A stretch of 64,000 bases of DNA from Bolinopsis microptera (Eukaryota; Ctenophora; Tentaculata; Lobata; Bolinopsidae). The first letter of the stretch is position 1. The number at the start of each line of letters is the position of its first letter. The notes beneath the pieces are model-generated. The model ran no database searches. It was not told the origin of the DNA and saw nothing but the letters and a program-made list of their open reading frames with translations. Shown here in pieces: positions 1 to 10,398 of this stretch. Position numbers and translations under genes: made by a program. The stretch lies in assembly GCF_026151205.1 (NCBI RefSeq), contig NC_087084.1:1526312-1590311 (forward strand). Direction: 5' to 3'.

Positions 1-36
1 CTGTGGTTGTGATTATTTCATCTCCGTGCACTTACA

Positions 37-126
37 GGACCTTATTTGAGCGGATATTAATTGGACGCTTGATGCCGTAAAGTTCATTTGAATGTCTGAT
101 CAAATAAAGTCTTTCCGTCCAAGTCC
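37..126 (+). mobile_element. Diverged fragment of the CCTTATCGG MITE family
   Basis: Aligns by eye with 3322-3420 of the 731-bp element (GGACCTTATTTG..CGGA, ATAAAGTC, CCGTCCAAG), with point changes and small gaps. Confidence 0.55.
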
Positions 127-144
127 TTGGAAATAATAACTTAC

Positions 145-2767
145 CCTTGCAGTCGGAGGGGTCCTTGTTCCATGAACCGTCATGTTTACACTCGATAGAA
201 TCGTGCTCATCAACATAATGACAGTTGTCTGTGAGGAGATTGTTATTAATATTTGCAGTACTCAGTAGTAATACTGTAGTACTACTGAAAAACTTATAGC
301 TTTATAGTTTAGACGTTTTATAGCTGCTACGTTAACGTTTGAACACATAACTCATAAGAAACTGGGAGATATACAGCATGTTATGGAAATACCTTTAGGG
401 TCGTATGAGATGCTCTCTTTGTAGAAGAAGGATAACTCTTTTCCTGCGTCATCAACACACTCTTTGTCTGTGTCAGGCTTTATACAGGGGTCATCTGAAA
501 AACCAAGCTCAACTTACTTACTAATTAAGTTAATTAAAGGTAATTAACTTACTGATCAAGCTCAACTCATCACTCATCACTCATGATGTGTATTCAAATC
601 AAAGGTTAAAAAACTTATTCTCTCGTCCCAGGGTAAAGGTGACCAGGATACCTGGGCCCCTGTGGCAAACTTCCTGTTTGTTTTATTCTGAATATTTGTT
701 TTATTCTGAACTAACTTACTAATTAAGTTTGATTGTGATCAATGATCATGTATACATGGTTAATATAAAAGGTTGCATCTTTTTAGAAACAATTTTTAAA
801 ATATTTAAAGTTATTTAAAAATAAAAGTATTTATAAAATCTTTAAAACTAAGTCTACTAACCACAAGGCAAGTCGGCCTCACAACCCTCCAGTAGTGCTG
901 CAAACCAGTACTTTTCCTGCTCCTCACAGGAACACTTGCCTGTATCTACATCTGAGGGTAAAGGGAGGGTAACAATCTACATCTGAGGGTAAAGGGAGGG
1001 AAACAATCTACATCTGAGGGTAAAGGGAAGGTAACAATCTACATCTGAGGGTAAAGGGAGGGTAACAATCTACATCTGAGGGTAAAGGGAGGGTGACAAT
1101 CTACATCTGAGGGTAAAGGGAGGGTAACAATCTACATCTGAGGGTAAAGGGAGGGTAACAATCTACATCTGAGGGTAAAGGGAGGGTAACAATCTACATC
1201 TGAGGGTAAAGGGAGGGTAACAATCTACATCTGAGGGTAAAGACTAAAGGGAGGGTAACAATCTACATCTGAGGGTAAAGGGAGGGTAACAATCTACATC
1301 TGAGGGTAAAGGGAGGGTAACAATCTACATCTGAGGGTAAAGGGAGGGTAACAATCTACATCTGAGGGTAAAGGGAGGGTAACAATCTACATCTGAGGGT
1401 AAAGGGACGGTAACAATCTACATCTGAGGGTAAAGGGAGGGTAACAATTTACATCTGAGGGTAAAGGGAAGGTAACAATCTACATCTGAGGGTAAAGGGA
1501 GGGTAACAATCTACATCTGAGGGTAAAGGGAGGGTAACAATCTACATCTGAGGGTAAAGGGAGGGTAATAATCTACATCTGAGTGTAAAGGGAGGGTAAC
1601 AATCTACATCTGAGGGTAAAGGGAGGGTAACAATCTACATCTGAGAGTAAAGGGAGGGTATCAATCTACATCTGAGGGTAAAGACTAAAGGGAGGGTAAC
1701 AATCTACATCTGAGGGTAAAGGGAGGGTAACAATCTACATCTGAGGGTAAAGGGAGGGTAACAATCTACATCTGAGGGTAAAGGGAGGGTAACAATCTAC
1801 ATCTGAGGGTAAAGGGAGGGTAACAATCTACATCTGAGGGTAAAGACTAAAGGGAGGGTAACAATCTACATCTGAGGGTAAAGGGAGGGTAACAATCTAC
1901 ATCTGAGGGTAAAGGGAGGGTAACAATCTACATCTGAGGGTAAAGGGAGGGTAACAATCTACATCTGAGGGTAAAGGGAGGGTAACAATCTACATCTGAG
2001 GGTAAAGGGAGGGTAACAATCTACATCTGAGGGTAAAGGGACGGTAACAATCTACATCTGAGGGTAAAGGGAGGGTAACAATTTACATCTGAGGGTAAAG
2101 GGAGGGTAACAATCTACATCTGAGGGTAAAGGGAGGGTAACAATCTACATCTGAGGGTAAAGGGAGGGTAACAATCTACATCTGAGGGTAAAGGGAGGGT
2201 GACAATCTACATCTGAGGGTAAAGGGAGGGTAACAATCTACATCTGAGGGTAAAGGGAGGGTAACAAATACAAGAGCTAGCACCTGTTTTTAAAATGTTG
2301 TTTATCATGGAAAGTATCATCGACAACCCAGAATTTCTGACAGATTTTCCATAGAAACTAAGATATATCAGATATGATTTATCTGTTAGTATTGAGACTG
2401 GTAAATAGAGAACTTACTGTTACAGCAGCACTCCTTGACTGCATCCACGCAGTTTGTATACCAGCTGGACGAATCCAGGACCTCAAAACATTGGTTAAAG
2501 TCACCTGGAAGTATTTACATTCAACAACAGACAAAACAATAGCTACGAAATGAAAAAATCAGAGCAAATACATATAAAAGACTAAAAAAGTAAAAACACA
2601 TAACTCAGATATGAAAAAGAAGTTAGAAAATACACACAACCCGACTAAAAACAGCTCCTAACATGGAGATACTGACCGGAGGGGTCCTTGAGAGGATAGC
2701 ACACTTGTTCAGCAGTTTCCTGACATTCAGATTCGTCTCTACACAGCTCGTCTACCTCTTCACCCTC
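145..2767 (-). other. Cysteine-rich tail exons with CCP-like fragment
   Basis: Exons 2767-2677 (EGEEVDELCRDESECQ...), 2504-2418 (FNQCFEVLDSSSWYTNC, VKECCCN), 939-862 (KCSCEEQEKYWFAALLEGC) and 496-393 (DDPCIKPDTDKECVDD) resemble a C8/TIL-type cysteine pattern as found after VWD domains. Exon 229-145 (NCHYVDEHDSIECKHDG then SWNKDPSDC) has the C..DG.W....P.C ending of a CCP module. Each exon has an acceptor AG and donor GT on the minus strand. Family assignment is tentative. Confidence 0.5.
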
Positions 2768-5700
2768 CTGAAACGTTCAAATCTGCTGGTGATTTTTATA
2801 TTTGTTTATATTTATATCATTTGTTACTGGTCAACACTTTTTTTGTTTATCTAAAGGTTTTCCAAATGTGCTCAATATTGAGCATGTACAGCAGACTGTC
2901 AAGATGAATAACGATGTGCTCAATATTGAGCTTGTACAGCAGAGTGTCAGAATAAAGAACGATGATATTTTATAGAGGCTGATAAACTTGTCCTGCAAAG
3001 TTTAAAATATTTCCGAAATTTAACCAAATACACATTTACCAAAATGAAACATACATACTAACAAGTACAATAAAACAGAAAACTGCAGCACAAGTGTGCA
3101 TGTAGTGTGCATGTAGTGTGTGCATGTTATGAAAACTCACACAAGTAAAGTCGCCCTCTTTCCATTCCTGAATATATTTCCTCTTGTTTTCCTTGAAGGT
3201 AAACTCCATGTCATTCTCATACCGGTCAACAAACTCACGAACATGACTGAAATATGATCAATCTACATGGTCTTGATAATCAAAAAGGTTTGTAAAAAGG
3301 TTTGTAATATCATACCTTATCGGACCTTATTTGGACGGACATTACTTGAACGCTGGAGGCCCTAGCGTTCACCTTAATGTCCGTTCAAATAAAGTCCGTT
3401 CAATTAATGTCCGTCCAAGTTAAAGTCCGTTCAATTTTTTTATATAAAATTTTAACAATCTGAATTCAAGTGAATTGTAAATATCACATTATTGCATGAT
3501 CACTATCTTGAAGTTGATCTTCGGCTTCTTCTACCTCCACATTTTCTTCTACAACTGGTTGTCTGTCCAACTCGTAGTTGTACCGGGCAACGAAATGATC
3601 CCAACTGCTCTACTAGAGAGATACTTGAATGCCTAAAGTACAGCTTAAACTTTATCTCTAGCCCCCCACTCGGTATAGGCGACCTTCGGTGGCTTATGTC
3701 AGCTACGATACCTTCTACCATACCACCCATCTCAATAAAGTAGAAGACAAACCGGGATATCTCCCTGCACGAAAACCCATTTGATGAAGATGATATGTGA
3801 TATTACTATTAGATAATGATCATGTACACATATTTTAACATTTTTACTGATTAAAGACTGCTTTTCTTGCTTACTGTATGAAAAATGGATTTAGAAATCA
3901 TTTGCTAAAATTAAAAAACGTCAAAAAAAAAGATGAAAAAAATTCGGATTTTTGATGGTTTTGATTGCCTTCTAGCGTTCATATTAATTTCCGTTCATAA
4001 TTATGTCCGTTCAAGTAATGTCCGTCCAAATAAGGTCCGATAAGGTAGTCTTTTGACATGTAAAAAAGTCGCTTATTGGTTTAATTCATTATCAAAGGAA
4101 GGTTTTAAATCCCTCAAATTCTCTTTTCACCTACAAAACTTCGATCTGTTAGAATTTTTCTAGTTAGCTAGTATGGGTTATCTACCTGTTGTCAAGGAAA
4201 CCACAGATTCCTTTAGTTTTCTCACGGAACAACTCCATATCATCCAAGTTAATTCTGATCTGCTGATGTCCATCAAACGATACCTTCAATAAAATCTTTT
4301 AAAAACTATTCACAATGCAAGTAAACATTTCAACCTCACAATAACGCTGAACGTTAAATTTCACATAAAATAGTAGAATAATTACCGTAATGTTTTCAGG
4401 CAATTTCACAGTGACGACAGGAACAAATCTGCGGTCATCTTGCTGGGTTCGCACTTGGTGGTCTGCTAGAGAAATAATGTAGTCAGCTCCCTCTATAACC
4501 GAGCCCAGGTTCATTTCTATAGCGTCCACTGTTACCTGGAGACAGAGTGAAATTAACTTATGTGGAGAAAAATTCAAATTAACTTGCCAAAATGACAGTT
4601 TGAATTAAACGGATTAAACGGATTGAACGGATTCAAAAGTCAAATTACAATGGTAATGTCTGACCCAATATAAAAAGTAAATTAACCCAAAAGTCAAAAG
4701 TTTGAATATAAATACTGTATCCAGAATGAATACAGTGTAAAATTTAAATTAACTTGCCAAAATTACAGTTTGAATATAAATACTGTATCCAGAATGAATG
4801 TTGTAAACTGTTAAATGGCTGTACCTTTGGTCCAGATTCGAGGGTTATCACCGTACTAGCTGTTTTAATCGTGAACACAGTATCCATGATCAACTCACCC
4901 GCCCTGCAAATTAGAAAACTATCATCAAGGGTTTTTAGGGGTTCTCATAGCTTTATGTTGTGACGATTATTGCATTTTCGAACTAAAATTCCAGCCTTTT
5001 TACCCAACTCACATACTCCCTGCAGGCCCCCTACTCACCTCTCATGAGTAGCGGTAACAGAGTTGTTAGTCTCAGAGGAAGCAAACACCAGCACAGAAAG
5101 ACAGTCCTCGTAGTAGTTGTAAGCCATGTCATCCCACGTGACCACGCTTTTAGCGGCTTTCTTCATCTTCTCGTTGTTGTCTGAGTTCACCAGCTGCTTT
5201 GTTTGGGCTACGTAACACTTGCCGTGGTCCGGCCGCTTGTAGACTGGGGGAATAACAGTTACCATAGTAACACTACCATATTAGGTCATGTTATCATAGT
5301 AACACTACCATATTAGGTCATGTTACCATAGTAACACTACCATATTAGGTCATGTTACCATAGTAACACTACCATATTAGGCCATGTTACCATAGTAACA
5401 CTATCATATTAGGTCATGTTACCATAGTAACACTACCATATTAGGTCATGTTACCATAGCTCCATAGTAAGTTATTGCAAAGTATTAGGCAAGGTAACCT
5501 TTAAGGAATCAATAGTTTAGAAAATACCTCAACTGCAGTGATAAGGTTCATTCTCATGAATACAAGCACTAGAGAAGTGTTATAGTCAGCTATTCCTTCT
5601 TCCTCTTTACTTACAAGGACAAATATCGAAGAGTAATCTGTTGGGGGTGGCAGCCCTGTTAGCAGATGGTGAGAGTGTGAGTGCTTCTTTAGTAGATCTG

Positions 5701-8700
5701 CTTAGTAGGACAGCCTTTAATCTAGCTACTTCTCCTGCCTGTTATAAAGTGTATTATTTGGGATTATTTTTTCCTTTTCACCCTTTTGAAAAAAGGCAAT
5801 AGTGAAAAGTTACGAATGGAGGTTTCTGCAGAAAAACGTGGATTTTGGAGAATAAGATAGGTGGGTTTAAATATGTCGTGTGTCCTTCCTTCCTTCCGTT
5901 CGTTACCATGCAACGAAAAAGTTGGGCGCGCGCGAGGATTGCTTGCGGAGATGTGATGTATAGATAGCCTGTGATCTATGAATGCGCGGCGCGACTGTGT
6001 TTTAATGTATATGATGCATGTAATGTATAATATTACTATTAGGTAATACGCCCAATTTTTACGTGGCACGGGTAGTGTATTGATGTGTACACGAGTATAG
6101 TTTACATTTGCTGATAATTTCTTGAATTACAGATACAAGTTAAGTTCTACGGCAATTGAACTGAATTTCAAGTGTTTCCCGTATTTGATGCATAATTTAT
6201 CAATATTATTATCATGAAGATTGAAGTGAGCTGATTGGAGCTTATACTTAAATTTTTAGTAAATGTGAAATGGAAATCTAGCGTCCGCCAAAACGAAACA
6301 ACGGGCGCAATTCTTGTTTAGATAAGGGAAATAAATTGGGGTCTTTACACGACGACAAGGAGGGGGGGGGGTTTAAAAAGACATGAGGGGTCCCCAGTCT
6401 CCAGTTCACGCCCCCACAGCTAAGGACCCGGCATGTTAACTAACCTCTCTGATCATAAGGAGGTTCTGGATAGCAGCACCCGCGACAGCACCGGCTGCGT
6501 AGGGGGTACCAGTCTCCTTTGTAATGCTGGTGTCGTCAGAGGAACTTGCCACAGATACTTCCTCACCTGGGTACAGTGTAAAATGCTATGTTGGCAGTAC
6601 ACTACAGTGTATAATGCTATGTTGGCAGTACACTACAGTGTAAAATGCTATGTTGGCAGTACACTACAGTGTATAATGCTATGTTGGCAGTACACTACAG
6701 TGTATAATGCTATGTTGGCAGTACACTACAGTGTATAATGCTATGTTGGCAGTACACTACAGTGTATAATGCTATGTTGGCAGTACACTACAGTGTATAA
6801 TGCTATGTTGGCAGTACACTACAATTTAGTAGTTCTGAAGGGGTACCCTAAAAATATTAGAATAAGCTAATGAAAGATACATATTGAAATTTGGAATGAG
6901 ATTGAGATTATAGCCGCTAGCCTACGTTATAAACCCAAAACACTCTGGTACCTGGAGCCCAAATATCAATACATCTGCCATAGTTAGAACTGGAGGACTG
7001 AGTGTCGGTCTTGGTGGAGGAAGCCACTACCATAATACCTATCTCATCTGTCTGGGGGGGGGGGGTTACAACGTTACCAAGGCAACTATAGTAACCAGGC
7101 AACTATAGTAACCAGGCAACTATAGTAACCAGGCAACCATAGTAACCAGGCAACCATAGTAACCAGGCAACCATAGTAACCAGGCAACTATAGTAACCAG
7201 GCAACTTTAGTAACCAGGCAATTATAGTAACCAGGCAACTATAGTAACCAGGCAACAATAGTAATCAAGCAAATATAGTAACCAGTTACTACCTCAGTTA
7301 CAACCTTACCAAGGCGAGGTTTATAAATTATAAATGAGATCCATTGAGGTAATTAATTAATTAATTGATTAATTAAGCAAACAGAACTAACCGGAGAAAT
7401 AAAACTGCAGTGGTTGGAGGAAGAATCGCCAGCAGGAAGAACCACAAGTTGATTCTCAGCGAGTGTGTTCAGTTCACTAGGCACGGAGCCAGAGAGTGGG
7501 AAAGAGAGGAGGATAACAGCACGGTGACCGGGGTTGGAGGATATGTGCTGCTGTACCCATTGTAGACCTGAAGTGGCATCAGGGTTATGGAATCTACAAA
7601 AATATTTGCTCCTGCAGGAGTGATTAGAGGACTAATTCTAAATTAGAGGACGTACTAGAAACTGTTTTCCAGAAGCGATCACTGCCTTAAGTATATATTC
7701 GTGGCATATAAATTCTCATCAACTGTTATACTGTTCTTTAGCAGTGTTAAGTGTTGAAGAGGCCCTAGTGTGGATCAATAACAGTGGAGTTCCCACCTAC
7801 GAGTGAAAACTGAGAGGTGGCGCGCCTGAAAGGTGGCGCGGTGTATGCAGAGTATATAATGTGAGCCTTGCGGCGCGGCTGACTTTAGCTTCACTCGTAG
7901 GTGGGAAAAGGTGCCTGAATGGTGGCGCGGTGTATGCAGAGTATGATAATGTCAAATGTCAGCCTTGTGGCGCGGCTGACATTAGCTTCACTCGTAGGTG
8001 GGAACTCCACAGTAACAAACCTCGAGAAAGGGCTGAAGAGGAAACACTCTGTCCACAGCCCACTTTTACTGGGATCACATTAGCTCTTCTGGCTATTCCG
8101 TTGTAGCCACCAATTGCTATGGAGGCAGCTCCTGGGTAGTTTGTTGTAAAACAAAAAATGTTTATCAAAGTGAATACTCGATACAATTAATTAACTTTTA
8201 TGTTCAGAAGACAAAGACACAAAATTTGCTTCAATTTTTCAAAACTATTCGACTAACAAAATACCTGTTGCGTTATATTTATGATATTGATGCTTTTCAT
8301 ACAAAAAAGTTAAACCAAATTCTTTATGTCATGTATCCTGGGCAATTTGGACAGGATATGTCTGCTTAAAATACTTCCATCGTGTCACATTACATAATTC
8401 TCAAATTATTTGTTATATAGTAGTGTTGAAAGTATTAAAACTAAAATTAAATATACCTGTGGAGACACCACCACTACAGTCCTCCCGACTATCACTCCCA
8501 TCATAACTATACCCCTCCAGTACACGTGCCCCGAACTCCACGTGCGTCGCGCGCACACCACCCCCCACCACGTACACATCTCCCTCCGCTACATTTTCTA
8601 TTTTACCATCAGTACCGTCTGGGTGCAGCTTGAGCTCGTTCAGCCTGGGGTGGTTGTTTTATAGAAGGTTTACATCTCACTGCAGTTTATAATGTTTGAA

Positions 8701-9108
8701 ATATAGCAGGATTTAACGTGATTTTCTATTTCGATTTTATTTGAAATACGTTTGTTGTGTAATGTGTATAAGTCACCTGTCTAAAGCCCAGTCCACACCT
8801 TCGATAGCCTGGCGTCGGCTGATCCGTTTTAGCATCCAGTCAGATCCAACTTCATGAAATTCTGAAATAGTGGATTTTTCGTCAGCGGTGATTCAGAAGT
8901 TTTTTCTGATTTAAGATCTTTGTCGGAAATATTATAGTTTTTTCAAAATTTCACAATATTTTTTTTTAATCGATAAATTTTCACGATATATTTGACGAAT
9001 CGAATAAGATTTGTGGTAAATACAAATTTTTAATTCAGCAAACTTACCACTGAAACACTCAGAAATCAAAAGCACCGCCAAGAACGTTGAAAAGGATTTC
9101 CTTGACAT
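145..9108 (-). CDS. Secreted pseudo-subtilase/VWD mosaic protein (3' end outside window)
   Basis: Predicted multi-exon gene. Exons read: 9108-9048 (signal peptide), 8861-8777, 8644-8457, 8131-8021, 7567-7392, 7051-6952, 6566-6445, then 5243-5039, 4903-4825, 4535-4386, 4284-4196, 3246-3141, 2767-2677, 2504-2418, 939-862, 496-393 and 229-145. The phases of exons 1-7 chain correctly with GT-AG signals. The start is the ATG at 9108 because it opens a hydrophobic leader (MSRKSFSTFLAVLLISECFS). Domain order is leader, subtilase fold without an I9 propeptide, VWD-like domain, cysteine-rich segment and CCP-like fragment. Known subtilases cleave peptide bonds, but here the catalytic residues are replaced, so a binding or scaffold role is inferred. 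The exon expected between 6445 and 5243 lies inverted at 5632-5740. The gene continues past the left edge. It is preceded by a same-strand CCP gene. Confidence 0.72.
943..2266 (+). repeat. 31-bp minisatellite next to acceptor of exon 939-862
   Basis: About 43 copies of TACATCTGAGGGTAAAGGGA + GGGTAACAATC, with three copies carrying an extra AAAGACT. On the gene (minus) strand each unit is a pyrimidine-rich tract ending CCCTCAG, that is, a 3' splice-site lookalike. The array begins within a few bases of the real acceptor. Confidence 0.95.
3141..5243 (-). other. VWD-like domain exons
   Basis: Five exons (5243-5039, 4903-4825, 4535-4386, 4284-4196, 3246-3141) encode a von Willebrand factor type D-like segment. 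Visible features are HGKCYVAQT, VVTWDDMAYNYYEDCLSVLV, FTIKTASTVITLESG, YIISLADHQV, VKLPENITVSFDGHQQIRI and the hallmark KTKGICGFLDN, equivalent to GLCG.FDGN of VWD domains. The last exon continues with REFVDRYENDMEF and QEWKEGDFTC. VWD domains occur in secreted multimerising proteins such as mucins and VWF. Here the domain follows a dead protease fold. The canonical WGDPH start is only weakly recognisable (VVTWDD), so assignment rests mainly on the GICGFLDN end. Confidence 0.6.
3315..4045. mobile_element. MITE-like element with 38-bp perfect terminal inverted repeats
   Basis: TIRs 3315-3352 and 4008-4045 begin CCTTATCGGACC and are perfect over 38 bp, flanked by TA. The 731-bp interior has further TGTCCGTTCAA-type sub-repeats and short open frames (for example 3503-3730) with no recognised transposase. 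It lies in the intron between VWD exons 4196 and 3246. Confidence 0.85.
5250..5460 (+). repeat. 32-bp minisatellite at acceptor of exon 5243-5039
   Basis: About six copies of GTTACCATAGTAACACTACC + ATATTAGGTCAT, starting within 15 nt of the exon edge. GTTACCATAGTAAC is itself a near-palindrome. Confidence 0.9.
5632..5740 (+). other. Subtilase C-terminal exon in inverted orientation
   Basis: The plus strand encodes NLLGVAALLADGESVSASLV followed by DLLSRTAFNLAT, which resembles the helix after the catalytic Ser of subtilases (GVAALL...LL..TA). It sits exactly where exon 8 of the minus-strand gene is missing, between exon 7 (ends 6445, phase 0) and the next exon (starts 5243, needing one nucleotide). 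A reading from an AG at 5630-5631 to a GT at 5741 is 109 nt, so it would start in phase 0 and end in phase 1. These are exactly the phases required if it were turned round. No plus-strand partner exons were seen. Either a micro-inversion or an assembly error could explain it. Confidence 0.5.
6572..6824 (+). repeat. 31-bp minisatellite at acceptor of exon 6566-6445
   Basis: Eight copies of ACAGTGTATAATGCTATGTT + GGCAGTACACT, starting 6 nt from the exon edge. Confidence 0.9.
7070..7290 (+). repeat. 17-bp minisatellite near acceptor of exon 7051-6952
   Basis: About twelve copies of AGGCAACTATAGTAACC, preceded by a 14-G run at the polypyrimidine tract of the exon (minus strand). Confidence 0.9.
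7782..8012. mobile_element. Small MITE beside a splice donor
   Basis: 231-bp element with TIRs of about 26 bp (CAGTGGAGTTCCCACC... and ...GGTGGGAACTCCACAG), flanked by TAA on both sides. The interior is two tandem near-copies of about 100 bp (GGTGGCGCGGTGTATGCAGA in each). Its right end is 8 nt from the donor of exon 8131-8021. Confidence 0.75.
8250..8395 (+). repeat. Dispersed repeat shared with 16050-16150
   Basis: Both segments read ATGCTTTTCATAC, TATGTATCCT, GGACAGGATAT and GCTTAAAATA.TTCCATC in order. An unclassified old repeat in introns of the two minus-strand genes. Confidence 0.6.
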
Positions 9109-9660
9109 TTCTGTTACAGTTACAGTCAAGTTGCTTTAACCATAAACCTATGACAATAGTTTAGTTCAACCGTTATAATAGAAATATCAAATATGAATTG
9201 AATAAAAAGATTAAGAAAGAAAAATAATGTAATATCTGGATAGTAACATAGTCACGGTGAGTTAGAAATATTTTCTATAATGATTCACAGTTGTTCTAAA
9301 CTTTATGCTAGATCGGAAATATATCAATCTATGGATTGAAAAATAAAACTCGAAATTAAATGAAATAAACTTAAAAGTTGATTAATTTATTACATGATTC
9401 AATTAATTTGATTTAACGCAAATCGACAATTTATTAATTACAAAATGAAACATTGAACAATCATCCTCATGTAAAGAATCTAAAATAATTTTTTACTGTT
9501 TTTATTTTCAGTTTTTCGCACTATTAATTTGTCATTCAGCTCTTGTATATTGTCAAACATAAAATTAGAATTACATCAAAGTTTAACAAAGGTAGATTTA
9601 TGATTTATGATTCAAGTCACTATGATTTGAAAATCTATCATTTCAAATTGAGGAGCAAGT

Positions 9661-10398
9661 ATATCATGTCCCTGACACTGTGACATTGTGACACTGTTAC
9701 ACTGTGACACTGTGACACTGTGACACTGTAACACTGTAACACGTTAACACTGTGACACTGTGACACTGTAACACTGTAACACGTTAACACTGTGACACTG
9801 TGACACTGTGACACTGTGACACTGTGACACTATGACACTATGACACTGTGTCACTGTGTCACTGTGACACTGTGACACTGTGACACTGTGACACTGTGAC
9901 ACTGTGACACTGTGACACTGTGACACTGTGACACTGTGACACTGTGACACTGTGACACTGTGACACTGTGACACTGTGACACTGTGACACTGTGACACTG
10001 TGACACTGTGACACTGTGACACTGTGACACTGTGACACTGTGACACTGTGACACTGTGACACTGTGACACTGTGACACTGTGACACTGTGACACTGTGAC
10101 ACTGTGACACTGTGACACTGTGACACTGTGACACTGTGACACTGTGACACTTTGACACTGTGACGCTGTGACACTGTGACACTGTGACACTGTGACACTG
10201 TGAGTTGTGACACTGTGACACTGTGACACTGTGACACTGTGACACTGTGACACTGTGACACTGTGAGTTGTGACACTGTGACACTGTGACACTGTGACAC
10301 TGTGACACTGTGACACTGTGACACTGTGACACTGTGACACTGTAACACTGTGACACTCTCACACTGTGACACTGTGACACTGTGACACTGTGACACTC
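9661..10398 (+). repeat. 8-bp array (GTGACACT)n between the two minus-strand genes
   Basis: About 90 copies with few variants. It starts at the stop codon of the CCP gene (TGA at 10401-10399) and fills most of the gap to the next gene. Because 8 is not a multiple of 3 and the unit lacks stops, it gives long open frames (SVTVSQCH repeats), which are judged non-coding. Confidence 0.95.

Larger units (their letters stand above)
6445..9108 (-). other. Catalytically dead subtilase (S8, proteinase K-like) domain
   Basis: Seven exons give the family landmarks in order: WALDRLN at the domain start; VYVVGGGVRATHVEF where active enzymes have VYVIDTGI..HPEF; DCSGGVSTGAASIAIG where they have DCNGHGTHVA; GIARRANVIPVKV; LQWVQQH; VILLSFPLSGSVPSELN; VVLPAGDSS where they have AAGN; SNYGRCIDIWAPGEEV; and ITKETGTPYAAGAVAG where they have SGTSMATPYVAGAVA. 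By this alignment the catalytic Asp becomes Gly, His becomes Gly, Ser becomes Glu, and the oxyanion-hole Asn becomes Asp. The structural scaffold and intron phases are kept, with no stops. This argues for a maintained pseudoprotease and not a decaying gene. The alignment is by eye. Confidence 0.75.

Noticed and set aside
943-2266. CRISPR array
   Set aside because: Direct repeats without unique spacers in an animal-type gene context; plain minisatellite.
5764-6069. 101-codon minus-strand frame
   Set aside because: Lies in an intron, with low-complexity ends and no domain or phase-compatible splice sites.
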